Positions 7,084-13,946 of a stretch of DNA of 64,000 bases are shown one piece after another. The stretch lies in the IMG/VR virus record IMGVR_UViG_3300017917_001996, positions 1-64,000 of that record; one strand, given 5' to 3'. Position numbers and translations under genes: made by a program. The notes below the pieces were generated by a model, which saw only the letters and a list, made by a program, of their open reading frames with translations, had not been told where the DNA came from and searched no databases. The stretch is from a virus. Each line of letters starts with the position of its first letter. Within the stretch, counting starts at the first letter, position 1.

Positions 7084-7430
7084 TGCACTATCACGCACAC
7101 ATCTACTGGCAAAATGAAGCCCAGAGGTTTGAAGCGTTACACCTAAGACAGCCCCTTCAAGAATTGGGCTGTCAATTGGGTAGCATACACGACGAACCGA
7201 TTGGTCCTCATCCGTCGCCTATGTATCAAGTAAACTACAACAGCAACATTGCTGACGAAGTTGAAGAATTGTTATATAAGGCTAAGTTGCATATCTTATT
7301 ACACGAAGATACCGGTAATGATGTGCGTAACCATACTGAAGGCGTAAGATGGATTGGAAGGCCTCTAACACTGAATATCGATTGGTTAAGGAATTATGCT
7401 AAAGGAGTAAAAAATGACACATTGGGTTGA
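7083..7430 (+). CDS. DOPA 4,5-dioxygenase-like protein
   Basis: A 115-residue protein matching the small DOPA 4,5-dioxygenase family in size and signatures: YHAHIYW at the N-terminus, IGPHPSPMYQV in the middle, HILLHEDTGNDVRNHTEG, then RWIGRPLTLN. The conserved His residues in HAH, GPHP, LLHE and NHTE are likely metal ligands. Fungal members open the aromatic ring of DOPA; bacterial members are mostly uncharacterised. Its start codon overlaps the ahpC stop by 1 nt and its end overlaps the ahpD-like start by 17 nt, so all three are translationally coupled, suggesting a joint role in handling oxidised aromatics or peroxides (inference). Confidence 0.85.
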   Translation: MHYHAHIYWQNEAQRFEALHLRQPLQELGCQLGSIHDEPIGPHPSPMYQVNYNSNIADEVEELLYKAKLHILLHEDTGNDVRNHTEGVRWIGRPLTLNIDWLRNYAKGVKNDTLG

Positions 7431-7932
7431 TGCATTAAAAGAAAACAGCATACCTGATTATGCCAAGGATACCAAGCTAAACATGGACGCTGTAATCAAG
7501 CGTAGCTCGCTGCCTGCAGAAGAAGCAGAAGCCGTTGCACTAGCAGCCGCATTTGCCACAGGTAACAGCAAACTATGGACTTGGATGGAAAGTCAGATTG
7601 CTAACAAGACAGAGACACAGGCTGCACTAACAGCAGCAGCACTAATGGCACAAAACAACGTATGGTATCCTTACGTTGAAATGGCCGACGATGAGCAGCT
7701 CAAAGGTTTGCCTGCACAGTTGCGTATGAATGCCATTGCCACACACGGCGGCACAACCAAAGAGCGCTTTGAGGCATACAGTTTAGCCGCTAGCATTGTT
7801 GGTAAATGCCATTTCTGTGTAAAGGCACACTACGAAGGCCTAAAGAAAATGGGCTATACAGTTGAGCAATTACGTGACATTGGACGTATTTCCGCAGTGA
7901 TTACTAGTGTATCAAAAGTGGTAGCAAACTAA
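7414..7932 (+). CDS. ahpD: AhpD-like alkylhydroperoxidase
   Basis: A 172-residue all-helical protein with the AhpD/CMD active site: Cys132-x-x-Cys135 followed by His139 in KCHFCVKAHY, and upstream acidic residues (TTKERFEAY) in the proton-relay region. AhpD-type proteins reduce peroxides or recharge AhpC using the CxxC pair. Length matches bacterial AhpD (~175). AAAGGAG stands before ATG, and the gene overlaps both neighbours. Together with ahpC this makes a two-component peroxidase that does not need AhpF. Confidence 0.9.
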   Translation: MTHWVDALKENSIPDYAKDTKLNMDAVIKRSSLPAEEAEAVALAAAFATGNSKLWTWMESQIANKTETQAALTAAALMAQNNVWYPYVEMADDEQLKGLPAQLRMNAIATHGGTTKERFEAYSLAASIVGKCHFCVKAHYEGLKKMGYTVEQLRDIGRISAVITSVSKVVAN

Positions 7933-8348
7933 TGATTGAATGTATTGTATTAGGTGATTCTATTGCTGTAGGTACACACCTTCAACGCCATGAGTGTGTG
8001 TCCTATAGCAAAGGCGGTATTAATACTTGGCAATGGAACAAGATGTATAGCGACAAAGACCTAACTGCCGGTACAGTTATTATTAGTCTTGGCACCAACG
8101 ACCACAAAGGTGTAAAAACCGAAAAAGAGTTGTTAGCTATGCGATCTCGGGTCAAAGCAGCCCGAGTGTTTTGGATTATGCCTCCTTGTAATGATAAGTT
8201 TTGTAAGCAGGACGTCAATGACATTGTCAAGATGATTGCCGAAGCAAACGGAGATATAATTATCGGAACCAATCGTGTGCAAGCAGATGCTATTCACCCA
8301 AGTTGGGCCGGGTATAGAGAATTAGCAACACAAACAAAAGCACCGTAA
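7932..8348 (+). CDS. SGNH/GDSL-like hydrolase
   Basis: A 138-residue compact SGNH-fold protein. Block I is VLGDSIAVG with Ser10, a Gly follows in KGGINTW (~29), block III is SLGTND with Asn56, and block V is DAIHPSWAGY with Asp119 and His122. All catalytic blocks are present although the protein is shorter than most family members (~180-200). Substrates in the family are ester-linked acyl groups on sugars, lipids or peptidoglycan; the one here is unknown, and no signal peptide is visible. It overlaps ahpD by 1 nt and ends the operon on a terminator. Confidence 0.8.
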   Translation: MIECIVLGDSIAVGTHLQRHECVSYSKGGINTWQWNKMYSDKDLTAGTVIISLGTNDHKGVKTEKELLAMRSRVKAARVFWIMPPCNDKFCKQDVNDIVKMIAEANGDIIIGTNRVQADAIHPSWAGYRELATQTKAP

Positions 8349-8359
8349 GGTGCTTTTTT
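8336..8359 (+). terminator. Intrinsic terminator ending the peroxiredoxin operon
   Basis: AAAAGCACC, loop GTAA, GGTGCTTTTTT. The stop codon of the SGNH gene (8346-8348) lies in the loop region. Confidence 0.85.
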
Positions 8360-8455
8360 ATTGGGTTTTTAAGTTATAGTAGCAGTTTGTTTTTTAGCCC
8401 GAAATGTTAAATAAGTTTATACTGTACTAAAGTATAGGTTGCAGGAGGAAAATAC

Positions 8456-8929
8456 GTGAAGAAAATAGTTACGATTTTGCTTTTTGTGCCCGTGCTAGCG
8501 CAAGCTGAACTAGTTCAACAATTCAAAAATCCTGCTTTTAGCGGCATTGGTTGGTCAAGCCATGCACTAACGGTAGACAGTATCGAAAAAAGTCGTAGAG
8601 ACACTATAGAAGCAGACAAAAAAGCCGCTATTGCCAAAGCCGAAGCAGATTTATTAAATACGCCGTTAAATAGGTTCATGAGCCTATTCCAGAGTCAAGT
8701 TTATGCACAACTTGCTACTCAATTAAGTAATAACTTATTCCAAAACAAATGTGCAGCCGCAGATGGCGGTAGTATTCCTGGTTGTGTAAATCCAACTACA
8801 GGAACATTTAATTTGGATGGAAATACCGTCACTTGGACAAAAGCCAATGACAAAGTTACATTAACTGTAGTTGATGCTAAAGGGTCAGTGACTACAGTCG
8901 TGGTACCAATTGCAAGTTTTGGATTCTAA
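8456..8929 (+). CDS. csgF: Curli assembly protein CsgF
   Basis: A 157-residue secreted protein. An N-terminal signal peptide (KKIVTILLFVPVLAQA) would be cleaved before ELVQQFKNPAF, which matches the mature CsgF start (E-L-V-x-x-x-x-N-P-x-F) that inserts into the CsgG pore. A coiled helical segment (IEADKKAAIAKAEADLLNTP) and LFQSQVYAQLATQLSNNLF follow, then a C-terminal beta domain ending in VVVPIASFGF. CsgF docks on the CsgG channel and couples it to nucleation of curlin at the outer surface. The start is GTG behind a strong GGAGG. It is first in the curli cluster, 8 nt before csgG. Confidence 0.87.
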   Translation: MKKIVTILLFVPVLAQAELVQQFKNPAFSGIGWSSHALTVDSIEKSRRDTIEADKKAAIAKAEADLLNTPLNRFMSLFQSQVYAQLATQLSNNLFQNKCAAADGGSIPGCVNPTTGTFNLDGNTVTWTKANDKVTLTVVDAKGSVTTVVVPIASFGF

Positions 8930-8937
8930 GGAGTACT

Positions 8938-9807
8938 ATGAAAGCATTTAAATTAAGTATTGTATCCTTAGCCATGCTAGCATTGGTAGGGTGTTCTACA
9001 GTGCGTCCATTGGGCAGCACAGATATCAGTAAAGAAGCCAAAGTATCAGAAACTATTAACAAAACGTTTTCTGTAGTTCCTACGCCAGCTGGGCCTCCAG
9101 TTGTAGTAGCGGTCTATGGTTTTACTGATAAAACTGGACAACGTAAGCCTAGTAATACATTAAGTTTGTTTAGCACTGCGGTAACACAAGGCGCAGAAAG
9201 TTATTTGATTAAGAGCCTACAAGAAGTGGGCAACGGATCTTGGTTTACTGTTGTTGAGCGTGTAGGCTTAGATAACCTACTCAAAGAGCGTCAAATGATC
9301 AAACAAACTCGCGAGATCTATGACGGAGACAAGGCCAAAATATTGCCTCCGCTAACATTAGCTGGTGTTATACTAGAAGGTGCTATTGTTGATTATAACA
9401 GCAATACATTAACTGGCGGCACTGGTGCTCGTTGGTTAGGCATTGGTCCTTATACACAGTATACTCAAGATTTAGTTGTTATTAGTCTAAGATTAATTAG
9501 TGTACAGTCTGGTGAAGTACTAACTACTGTTACAGTTGAGAAAAACCTACTAAGCACCTCTGATGGTGTCACTGCATTGAAATTCTTCAATCAATCGACT
9601 CGTGCGTTTGAGTTTGACAGCAGTCAAACATATAACGAACCTGCTAACTATGCACTTCGATCAGCAGTTGAAACAGCAATTGTAGAATTGATACGCAAAG
9701 GTGAGCGTCAAGGGCTTTGGAAGTTCAAGGAGAAACCAAATGAGCTGGTACAAAAGAACACCCAAGTTGAAGGAGCCGCCCAAGCATCTCCCGCATCACA
9801 GAAATAG
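8938..9807 (+). CDS. csgG: Curli secretion channel lipoprotein CsgG
   Basis: A 289-residue outer-membrane lipoprotein. The lipobox LVGC puts the acylated Cys at residue 19. The CsgG core is clear: VVVAVYGFTDKTGQRK, FTVVERVGLDNLLKERQ, LAGVILEGAIVDYNSNTLTG, RLISVQSGEVLTTVTVEK and a C-terminal helix VETAIVELIRKGERQGLWKF. CsgG forms a nonameric export channel for unfolded curlin; the transmembrane hairpin (GGTGARWLGIGPYTQYTQDL) and plug-loop region are present. The C-terminus is slightly longer than in E. coli and overlaps a small gene in another frame. Isolated CsgG homologues are known in some marine phages, but here it comes with CsgF and curlins. Confidence 0.95.
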   Translation: MKAFKLSIVSLAMLALVGCSTVRPLGSTDISKEAKVSETINKTFSVVPTPAGPPVVVAVYGFTDKTGQRKPSNTLSLFSTAVTQGAESYLIKSLQEVGNGSWFTVVERVGLDNLLKERQMIKQTREIYDGDKAKILPPLTLAGVILEGAIVDYNSNTLTGGTGARWLGIGPYTQYTQDLVVISLRLISVQSGEVLTTVTVEKNLLSTSDGVTALKFFNQSTRAFEFDSSQTYNEPANYALRSAVETAIVELIRKGERQGLWKFKEKPNELVQKNTQVEGAAQASPASQK

Positions 9808-9898
9808 TCCAATAGCAGAAAAAATTAAAGAGGAAACACAAAATAAAGTAAGAGCATCAAGTAATAGCTCGGGCCCTAAAAAGAAACCTAAGGGGTAA
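9740..9898 (+). CDS. Small basic phage protein overlapping the csgG end
   Basis: A 52-residue protein starting MSWYKRTPKLKEPPKHLPHH, with ATG 9740 behind AAGGAG. A longer in-frame start at 9701 lacks such a site. The 5' 68 nt overlap the csgG 3' end in another frame. The sequence is Pro/Lys/Ser-rich with no predicted fold. Small proteins beginning M-S-W-x-K-x-x-P-x-x-K-x-P-P, with a later HHRSSPxxEK-like stretch, recur in T4-like phages from memory, which suggests it is a resident phage gene between which the curli genes were placed. Function unknown. Confidence 0.55.
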   Translation: MSWYKRTPKLKEPPKHLPHHRNSPIAEKIKEETQNKVRASSNSSGPKKKPKG

Positions 9899-9903
9899 AG
9901 AAA

Positions 9904-10716
9904 ATGAAAAAGACAATTTTAGCATTAATGTTAGGAGCAGTATTTCCAGCATTTGCACAAACTGCGGTGCAGTCACCTGCTAACCCTACCATTCCAACTA
10001 TGGTAACAGTAAGTCCAAATGCAACCGCAGCCTTGGCAAATACTACAACTAACCGTATTTTTATCGACCAAAGCGGCGATAATCCTAATGTCAATATGAC
10101 GCAAGACGGTAGCGGTAACAAGGCAGGCAGTGCTGCCCGCCCAATTTATCTACGTGGTATCAACCAAACAGTTGTTACACGTCAAATTGGCGTAACCAAT
10201 GAAATTAATTTAGAAGTAGTTAACCCAACAGTAGCCGATACTACACCAAATGTAGTAACTGGTGCTACTGTTACTATTCAACAAATCGGCGACAGTAACA
10301 AAGTTGACGCAGCCTGCGGTTATGGCACATTAAGCAATGGTACCACAAGCATTGCTGGGGGAACCGGTTGTAAAGCCTTGGATGTTAACTGGAAATTTAC
10401 CGGCGATAGCAATGAAATTCAATTCCGTGGAAACGGAACAGATATCAAGAGTGCAATCGATGTTCAAGGTGATACCAATAAGTTCTACATTGATGTAATG
10501 GGTGACAAGCACACACAAACCATCAAGGTAGTTGGCGACACTAACACCTTCCATATTAACCAAGCAAGCACTGGTTCTAGTGGTAGTAGCATTTGGGTCG
10601 ATCTTGCTGGCAACAGCAACAACTTGAATATTAGCCAAATTGGTACAGTTGATAATGTGCTAAACATTAAGAGTGTATCTAACAGCGGTACGTTTAATAT
10701 TACACAGAAAAACTAA
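9904..10716 (+). CDS. Curlin-repeat amyloid subunit (CsgA/CsgB-like)
   Basis: A 270-residue secreted protein with a signal peptide ending AFAQ. The mature chain carries repeated curlin-type units with Q/N/G spacing: DQSGDNPNVNMTQDGSGN, TVTIQQIGDSNKV, NLNISQIGTVDNVLNI and FNITQKN. The alternation of polar x-Q-x-G-x-x-N steps forms the beta-arcades of curli amyloid. It is longer and less regular than E. coli CsgA (151 residues). A cysteine pair (AACGYG, GTGCKA) sits in an insert. It lies 5 nt after a small gene and directly before fecR; a hairpin spans its stop codon and the fecR start. Probably the major or nucleating fibre subunit. Confidence 0.83.
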   Translation: MKKTILALMLGAVFPAFAQTAVQSPANPTIPTMVTVSPNATAALANTTTNRIFIDQSGDNPNVNMTQDGSGNKAGSAARPIYLRGINQTVVTRQIGVTNEINLEVVNPTVADTTPNVVTGATVTIQQIGDSNKVDAACGYGTLSNGTTSIAGGTGCKALDVNWKFTGDSNEIQFRGNGTDIKSAIDVQGDTNKFYIDVMGDKHTQTIKVVGDTNTFHINQASTGSSGSSIWVDLAGNSNNLNISQIGTVDNVLNIKSVSNSGTFNITQKN

Positions 10717-10747
10717 GAGGGTATACCATGAGGTTACCCCTCTTAGT
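10712..10747 (+). promoter_or_regulatory. Hairpin enclosing the fecR-like start codon
   Basis: ACTAAGAGGG (10712-10721) pairs perfectly with CCCTCTTAGT (10738-10747). The GAGGG Shine-Dalgarno is in the stem and ATG 10728-10730 lies in the loop, so the RNA could hold the ribosome site closed. It also includes the stop codon of the curlin gene, so translation of that gene could open it. Confidence 0.6.
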
Positions 10748-11831
10748 CGCTGGACTATTCCTTTCAATATCGGCGTGGGCTGGAATAGGCTCTGTTACCG
10801 ATTTAACTGGTGCCGCTCAAATTAAGCGCGGTAAGGAAACTATTACGGTTTCAAAGGGCACCGCTATTGAAATGAATGACAAAGTTGAGACTAAAAACGG
10901 TAAATTAACTATCGTTTTTAAAGACGAAACAAATGTCAAGGTCAGCGAACATAGCAGTTTAGTGATTGACGATTTTGTCTACGATCCTAAAAGCGGCAAA
11001 GGTTCTTTAGCAATGAAAGCAGCCGGCGGTGCTGTGCGTTATACATCTGGCGCACTGGCCAAAGACCCTAAGCAAGTTAAAATAAACACACCTACTGCGG
11101 CTATTGCTGTGCGCGGCACAGATTTTGTTATGGCCGTTAACGAAGTAGGATCTAGCGTCATAGTACTGATGCCCACTTGCGATTGGGAAACTAGTTCGGT
11201 CAAGGGTGTTACCTGCGGTAGCAGTGGACGCATTGATGTTGAAAGTGGAACAAAAACTATTACATTAGATAAGGCATACGAAGCCACGGTAGTTGAAACA
11301 CTCGGAGCTCCACCGAGTCCTCCAATGATTGTTAGTATGAGTCAAGGTAATATAGGAACAAACTTATTAGTCAGCGAACCAAAAACTGCCAGTGGACGAT
11401 CAGTGGTTGCTGCTGCTAGGGCTGCAATGGATAAAACTGACGATAGTAAAAAAGATGATGCAGCCAAAGAAGAACAAAAGGTTGCTAGTAAAAGCACTGA
11501 TGAATCCAACAAACGATCTGCAGGCAGTGAAGACACATCTACAGTTAAAGTTGTTGTTGATACCACAAAGTTAGGTATAGATGTTGGCGATAGTACCAAA
11601 GAAAACCCATATGTACATAAGATATGGAAGGACAAAAGTGAGACGCAACAAATCGGCTGGCAATACGAAAGTTTGAGTCAGAACGGGAACAATTATACAA
11701 ACATTACTCTGCCTTTAGACACTAAGGTTTTGGTTATTGTAACGCAAGACAGAATTACAGATGCTTATAACTTTAACACGCAGAGCACTAAATCCTACGG
11801 ACAAATTGTTATTAATCAAACATACAGATGA
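10728..11831 (+). CDS. FecR-domain periplasmic protein
   Basis: A 367-residue secreted protein: signal peptide ~1-18 (LLVAGLFLSISAWA), then a FecR domain ~19-190 with GSVTDLTGAAQIKRG, AIEMNDKVETKNGKLTIVF, VSEHSSLVIDDFVYDP, GGAVRYTSGALAK and TPTAAIAVRGTDFVMAV, the most conserved FecR core. The C-terminal half is a Lys/Asp/Ser-rich linker and a small beta region. FecR domains sense or scaffold at the envelope. In many proteobacteria a FecR gene lies next to a CHASE2-cyclase gene, as here 2 kb downstream. It overlaps the next gene by 4 nt and its start is buried in a hairpin. Confidence 0.87.
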   Translation: MRLPLLVAGLFLSISAWAGIGSVTDLTGAAQIKRGKETITVSKGTAIEMNDKVETKNGKLTIVFKDETNVKVSEHSSLVIDDFVYDPKSGKGSLAMKAAGGAVRYTSGALAKDPKQVKINTPTAAIAVRGTDFVMAVNEVGSSVIVLMPTCDWETSSVKGVTCGSSGRIDVESGTKTITLDKAYEATVVETLGAPPSPPMIVSMSQGNIGTNLLVSEPKTASGRSVVAAARAAMDKTDDSKKDDAAKEEQKVASKSTDESNKRSAGSEDTSTVKVVVDTTKLGIDVGDSTKENPYVHKIWKDKSETQQIGWQYESLSQNGNNYTNITLPLDTKVLVIVTQDRITDAYNFNTQSTKSYGQIVINQTYR

Positions 11832-13384
11832 TAAAAATATTATTTTCATTGTTATTATTGTTTAGCGGTATCGCCCATTCACAGAACATAGGGTTCGAAT
11901 CCGGTAATCTTTCAAACTGGACCACTTCGGGAACAGATGCAACAGTTAGCACCGGACTAAACAATGCCTCCTACGGTGGTGGTCTAACATGGACCATTAA
12001 GCCATATGGAACATACATGGCTCAGCTATATCCTAGCGGCAGCGTACAGTTCGACGGCGCTACCAGTAGCCTAGGTCTTACTAGCGCAGACAATACTGCC
12101 ATTAGAAATTTCATGACTGCCAACGCAGGTGGCGGCAGCCCTACTCCAACAAATGCAACCTGGATCAAAAGAACTGTAACGTTACAGGCAGGAACTACCT
12201 ACAGTTTTGCTTGGAACTATCTGTCTACAGATTATACACCATTTAACGACGGTTCAATGATCACCTTGGTACACACCACAGATGCCACCAAGATACCAAC
12301 ATTAAACAATGAGCAGAAAAGATATGCCTTACTAGGATTTACTAACCCTGGCACAGGAAACTATTCCACAGGCAGCTATGGTAGCACCGGTTGGCAGTTA
12401 GCAGTGTTTACTGTGCCAGTAACCGGCGACTACGTACTTGGATTTGCTACTTTTAACCTAGGCGATACTGCTCTAAGCCCTATGTTGTTCATTGATGAAC
12501 TACAAGGTGTTACAGAATTAAACGGACAGACTTTTGCTCCTATCGCTCCTAACGCAGGTAGTAGCGCACCAGTCACCGGAGGTGGCAGTAGCGAACCTAC
12601 GTACACATCTGACATAACTCCAGCACAAACATTGATTCTCAACAATGCAAGAACTAGACAAAATGCTATCACTTCAGGTAACAGAATTGACTTGTACAGC
12701 GATGGTTCTGGCAACAGCGTTACTATAGAGCAAGTAGGAAGTTATAACAGAATAAAAGGCCTTGGTACTGCACAAAATGCACACGTAGCAGGCTTTGGTA
12801 CCGCTGTAGACATCAAACAAGGCGAAGTTGGTGCTACCAGGAATCTAATAGAATTGTATGTACAAGGTAATGGCAACAACGTAACTTTAAGTCAAGCCCG
12901 AAATACTTCAACAGGTCTGGTCGATGGTGCAGAAAGTGGAGGGCATTATATGGGGTTGTCTCTAACTGGTGACATCAACTCAATAACCATTCGCCAGGGT
13001 AACGACGGTGGCAGTAACAGCGGTCACTTTACCTTACAAACTATCACAGGCAATTTTAACAACAGCACATTAAATCAAAGTAACAACGGCGAAAAACAAG
13101 CATTTATTAGTATAGACGGTAGCAGTAACAACAGCACCGTAATACAAAGTGGTACTGGTAATCATTATTTAGATTTAACCCTGACAGGAAACGGTAATAG
13201 TGCCAGTGTTACACAAAAAGATTCGGGTAGCCATAAGGCCACAATCAACTTATCTAATGTAGGTGGGCCAAGTTCGGCAACCGTAGTACAACAAGGTAGC
13301 ACCAATCAAGTCTACAATATTAGTCAACAATGTGCTACACTATCAGGGTGTTCTGTTAGTGTTACTCAAGGAACCGGGCCATGA
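11828..13384 (+). CDS. Large secreted protein with C-terminal curlin repeats
   Basis: A 518-residue secreted protein. The signal peptide (~1-18) ends AHSQ. Residues ~20-235 look like a PEP-CTERM/NF-type beta-sandwich adhesin head (IGFESGNLSNWTTSG, GWQLAVFTVPVTGDYVLGF, MLFIDELQG). Residues ~275-518 are at least eight curlin-type units (GSGNSVTIEQVGSYN, QGNGNNVTLSQARN, GSSNNSTVIQSGTGN, GNGNSASVTQKDSG). This joins a folded surface domain to an amyloid-forming tail, an arrangement not found in CsgA or CsgB, and suggests a fibre-anchored display head. It overlaps fecR by 4 nt and the next small gene by 4 nt. Confidence 0.78.
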   Translation: MIKILFSLLLLFSGIAHSQNIGFESGNLSNWTTSGTDATVSTGLNNASYGGGLTWTIKPYGTYMAQLYPSGSVQFDGATSSLGLTSADNTAIRNFMTANAGGGSPTPTNATWIKRTVTLQAGTTYSFAWNYLSTDYTPFNDGSMITLVHTTDATKIPTLNNEQKRYALLGFTNPGTGNYSTGSYGSTGWQLAVFTVPVTGDYVLGFATFNLGDTALSPMLFIDELQGVTELNGQTFAPIAPNAGSSAPVTGGGSSEPTYTSDITPAQTLILNNARTRQNAITSGNRIDLYSDGSGNSVTIEQVGSYNRIKGLGTAQNAHVAGFGTAVDIKQGEVGATRNLIELYVQGNGNNVTLSQARNTSTGLVDGAESGGHYMGLSLTGDINSITIRQGNDGGSNSGHFTLQTITGNFNNSTLNQSNNGEKQAFISIDGSSNNSTVIQSGTGNHYLDLTLTGNGNSASVTQKDSGSHKATINLSNVGGPSSATVVQQGSTNQVYNISQQCATLSGCSVSVTQGTGP

Positions 13385-13605
13385 TTGACTGGTCATTGTC
13401 TGCAGATTTGCAAACAAAATACAATGACATTCTAGAACGAAATAGAAAACTCCAACTTGAGTTGGGCATAGTTCCTAGAACATTAGAACAACGTGCTCAA
13501 GATTACGAAAAGAAAAAACTAGAACGAGAACAGGCTGCACAGGAGTTAGCTAGATTAAAAGCACTAACTGCCAATAGAAGACCACCGCCACGCTGGAAAG
13601 TGTAA
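13381..13605 (+). CDS. Small coiled-coil protein
   Basis: A 74-residue cytoplasmic protein, helical and highly charged (LQTKYNDILERNRKLQLELG, EKKKLEREQAAQELARLKAL), ending in a basic Pro-rich tail RRPPPRWKV. No family recognised. ATGA overlap with the curlin-repeat gene upstream makes it part of the same operon. It could be a resident phage gene, like the small protein at 9740. Function unknown. Confidence 0.6.
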   Translation: MIDWSLSADLQTKYNDILERNRKLQLELGIVPRTLEQRAQDYEKKKLEREQAAQELARLKALTANRRPPPRWKV

Positions 13606-13627
13606 ATACTATTTTAAGGAGAACACC

Positions 13628-13918
13628 ATGCGCCAATTACTTTTAGGTGTTCTACTATTACCCGCTATCGCATTTGCTGAGCCTGTAACCGTAGAAAAAC
13701 CTGTAGTCTGCGAAAAAACAAAAATTCTAATAGAAGTGTTATCTGGTAGTGATTATAAAGAAGTACCGGTCTGGACAGGTCGCGACGACACCAGCAGGTA
13801 CAGCATCTTTGCCAATGAAAAGACCGGGTCCTGGACCATTATACAATTTAATGCAAATATTGCTTGCGTTTTAGGATCAGGTGAAGGACACAACTTCGTA
13901 AAGAAAACCAGAGTTTAA
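13628..13918 (+). CDS. Small secreted protein, function unknown
   Basis: A 96-residue protein with a signal peptide ending AFAEP (MRQLLLGVLLLPAIAFA). The mature ~80 residues carry two Cys (VVCEKTK and NIACVLG) that could form one disulfide, and a beta-rich body (SGSDYKEVPVWTG, GSWTIIQFNANIACVL). A strong AAGGAG precedes the start. It sits in the curli cluster just before the cyclase; a periplasmic curli accessory role (as CsgC or CsgE have) is possible by position, but no similarity to either is visible to me. Confidence 0.6.
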   Translation: MRQLLLGVLLLPAIAFAEPVTVEKPVVCEKTKILIEVLSGSDYKEVPVWTGRDDTSRYSIFANEKTGSWTIIQFNANIACVLGSGEGHNFVKKTRV

Positions 13919-13933
13919 GCAGTTTTTCATAGC

Positions 13934-13939
13934 TAAATA
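13934..13939 (+). promoter_or_regulatory. T4-late-type TAAATA box
   Basis: GCTAAATA ends 7 nt before ATG 13947. There is no Shine-Dalgarno in the 30 nt upstream. Confidence 0.4.
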
Positions 13940-13946
13940 TTAGACT

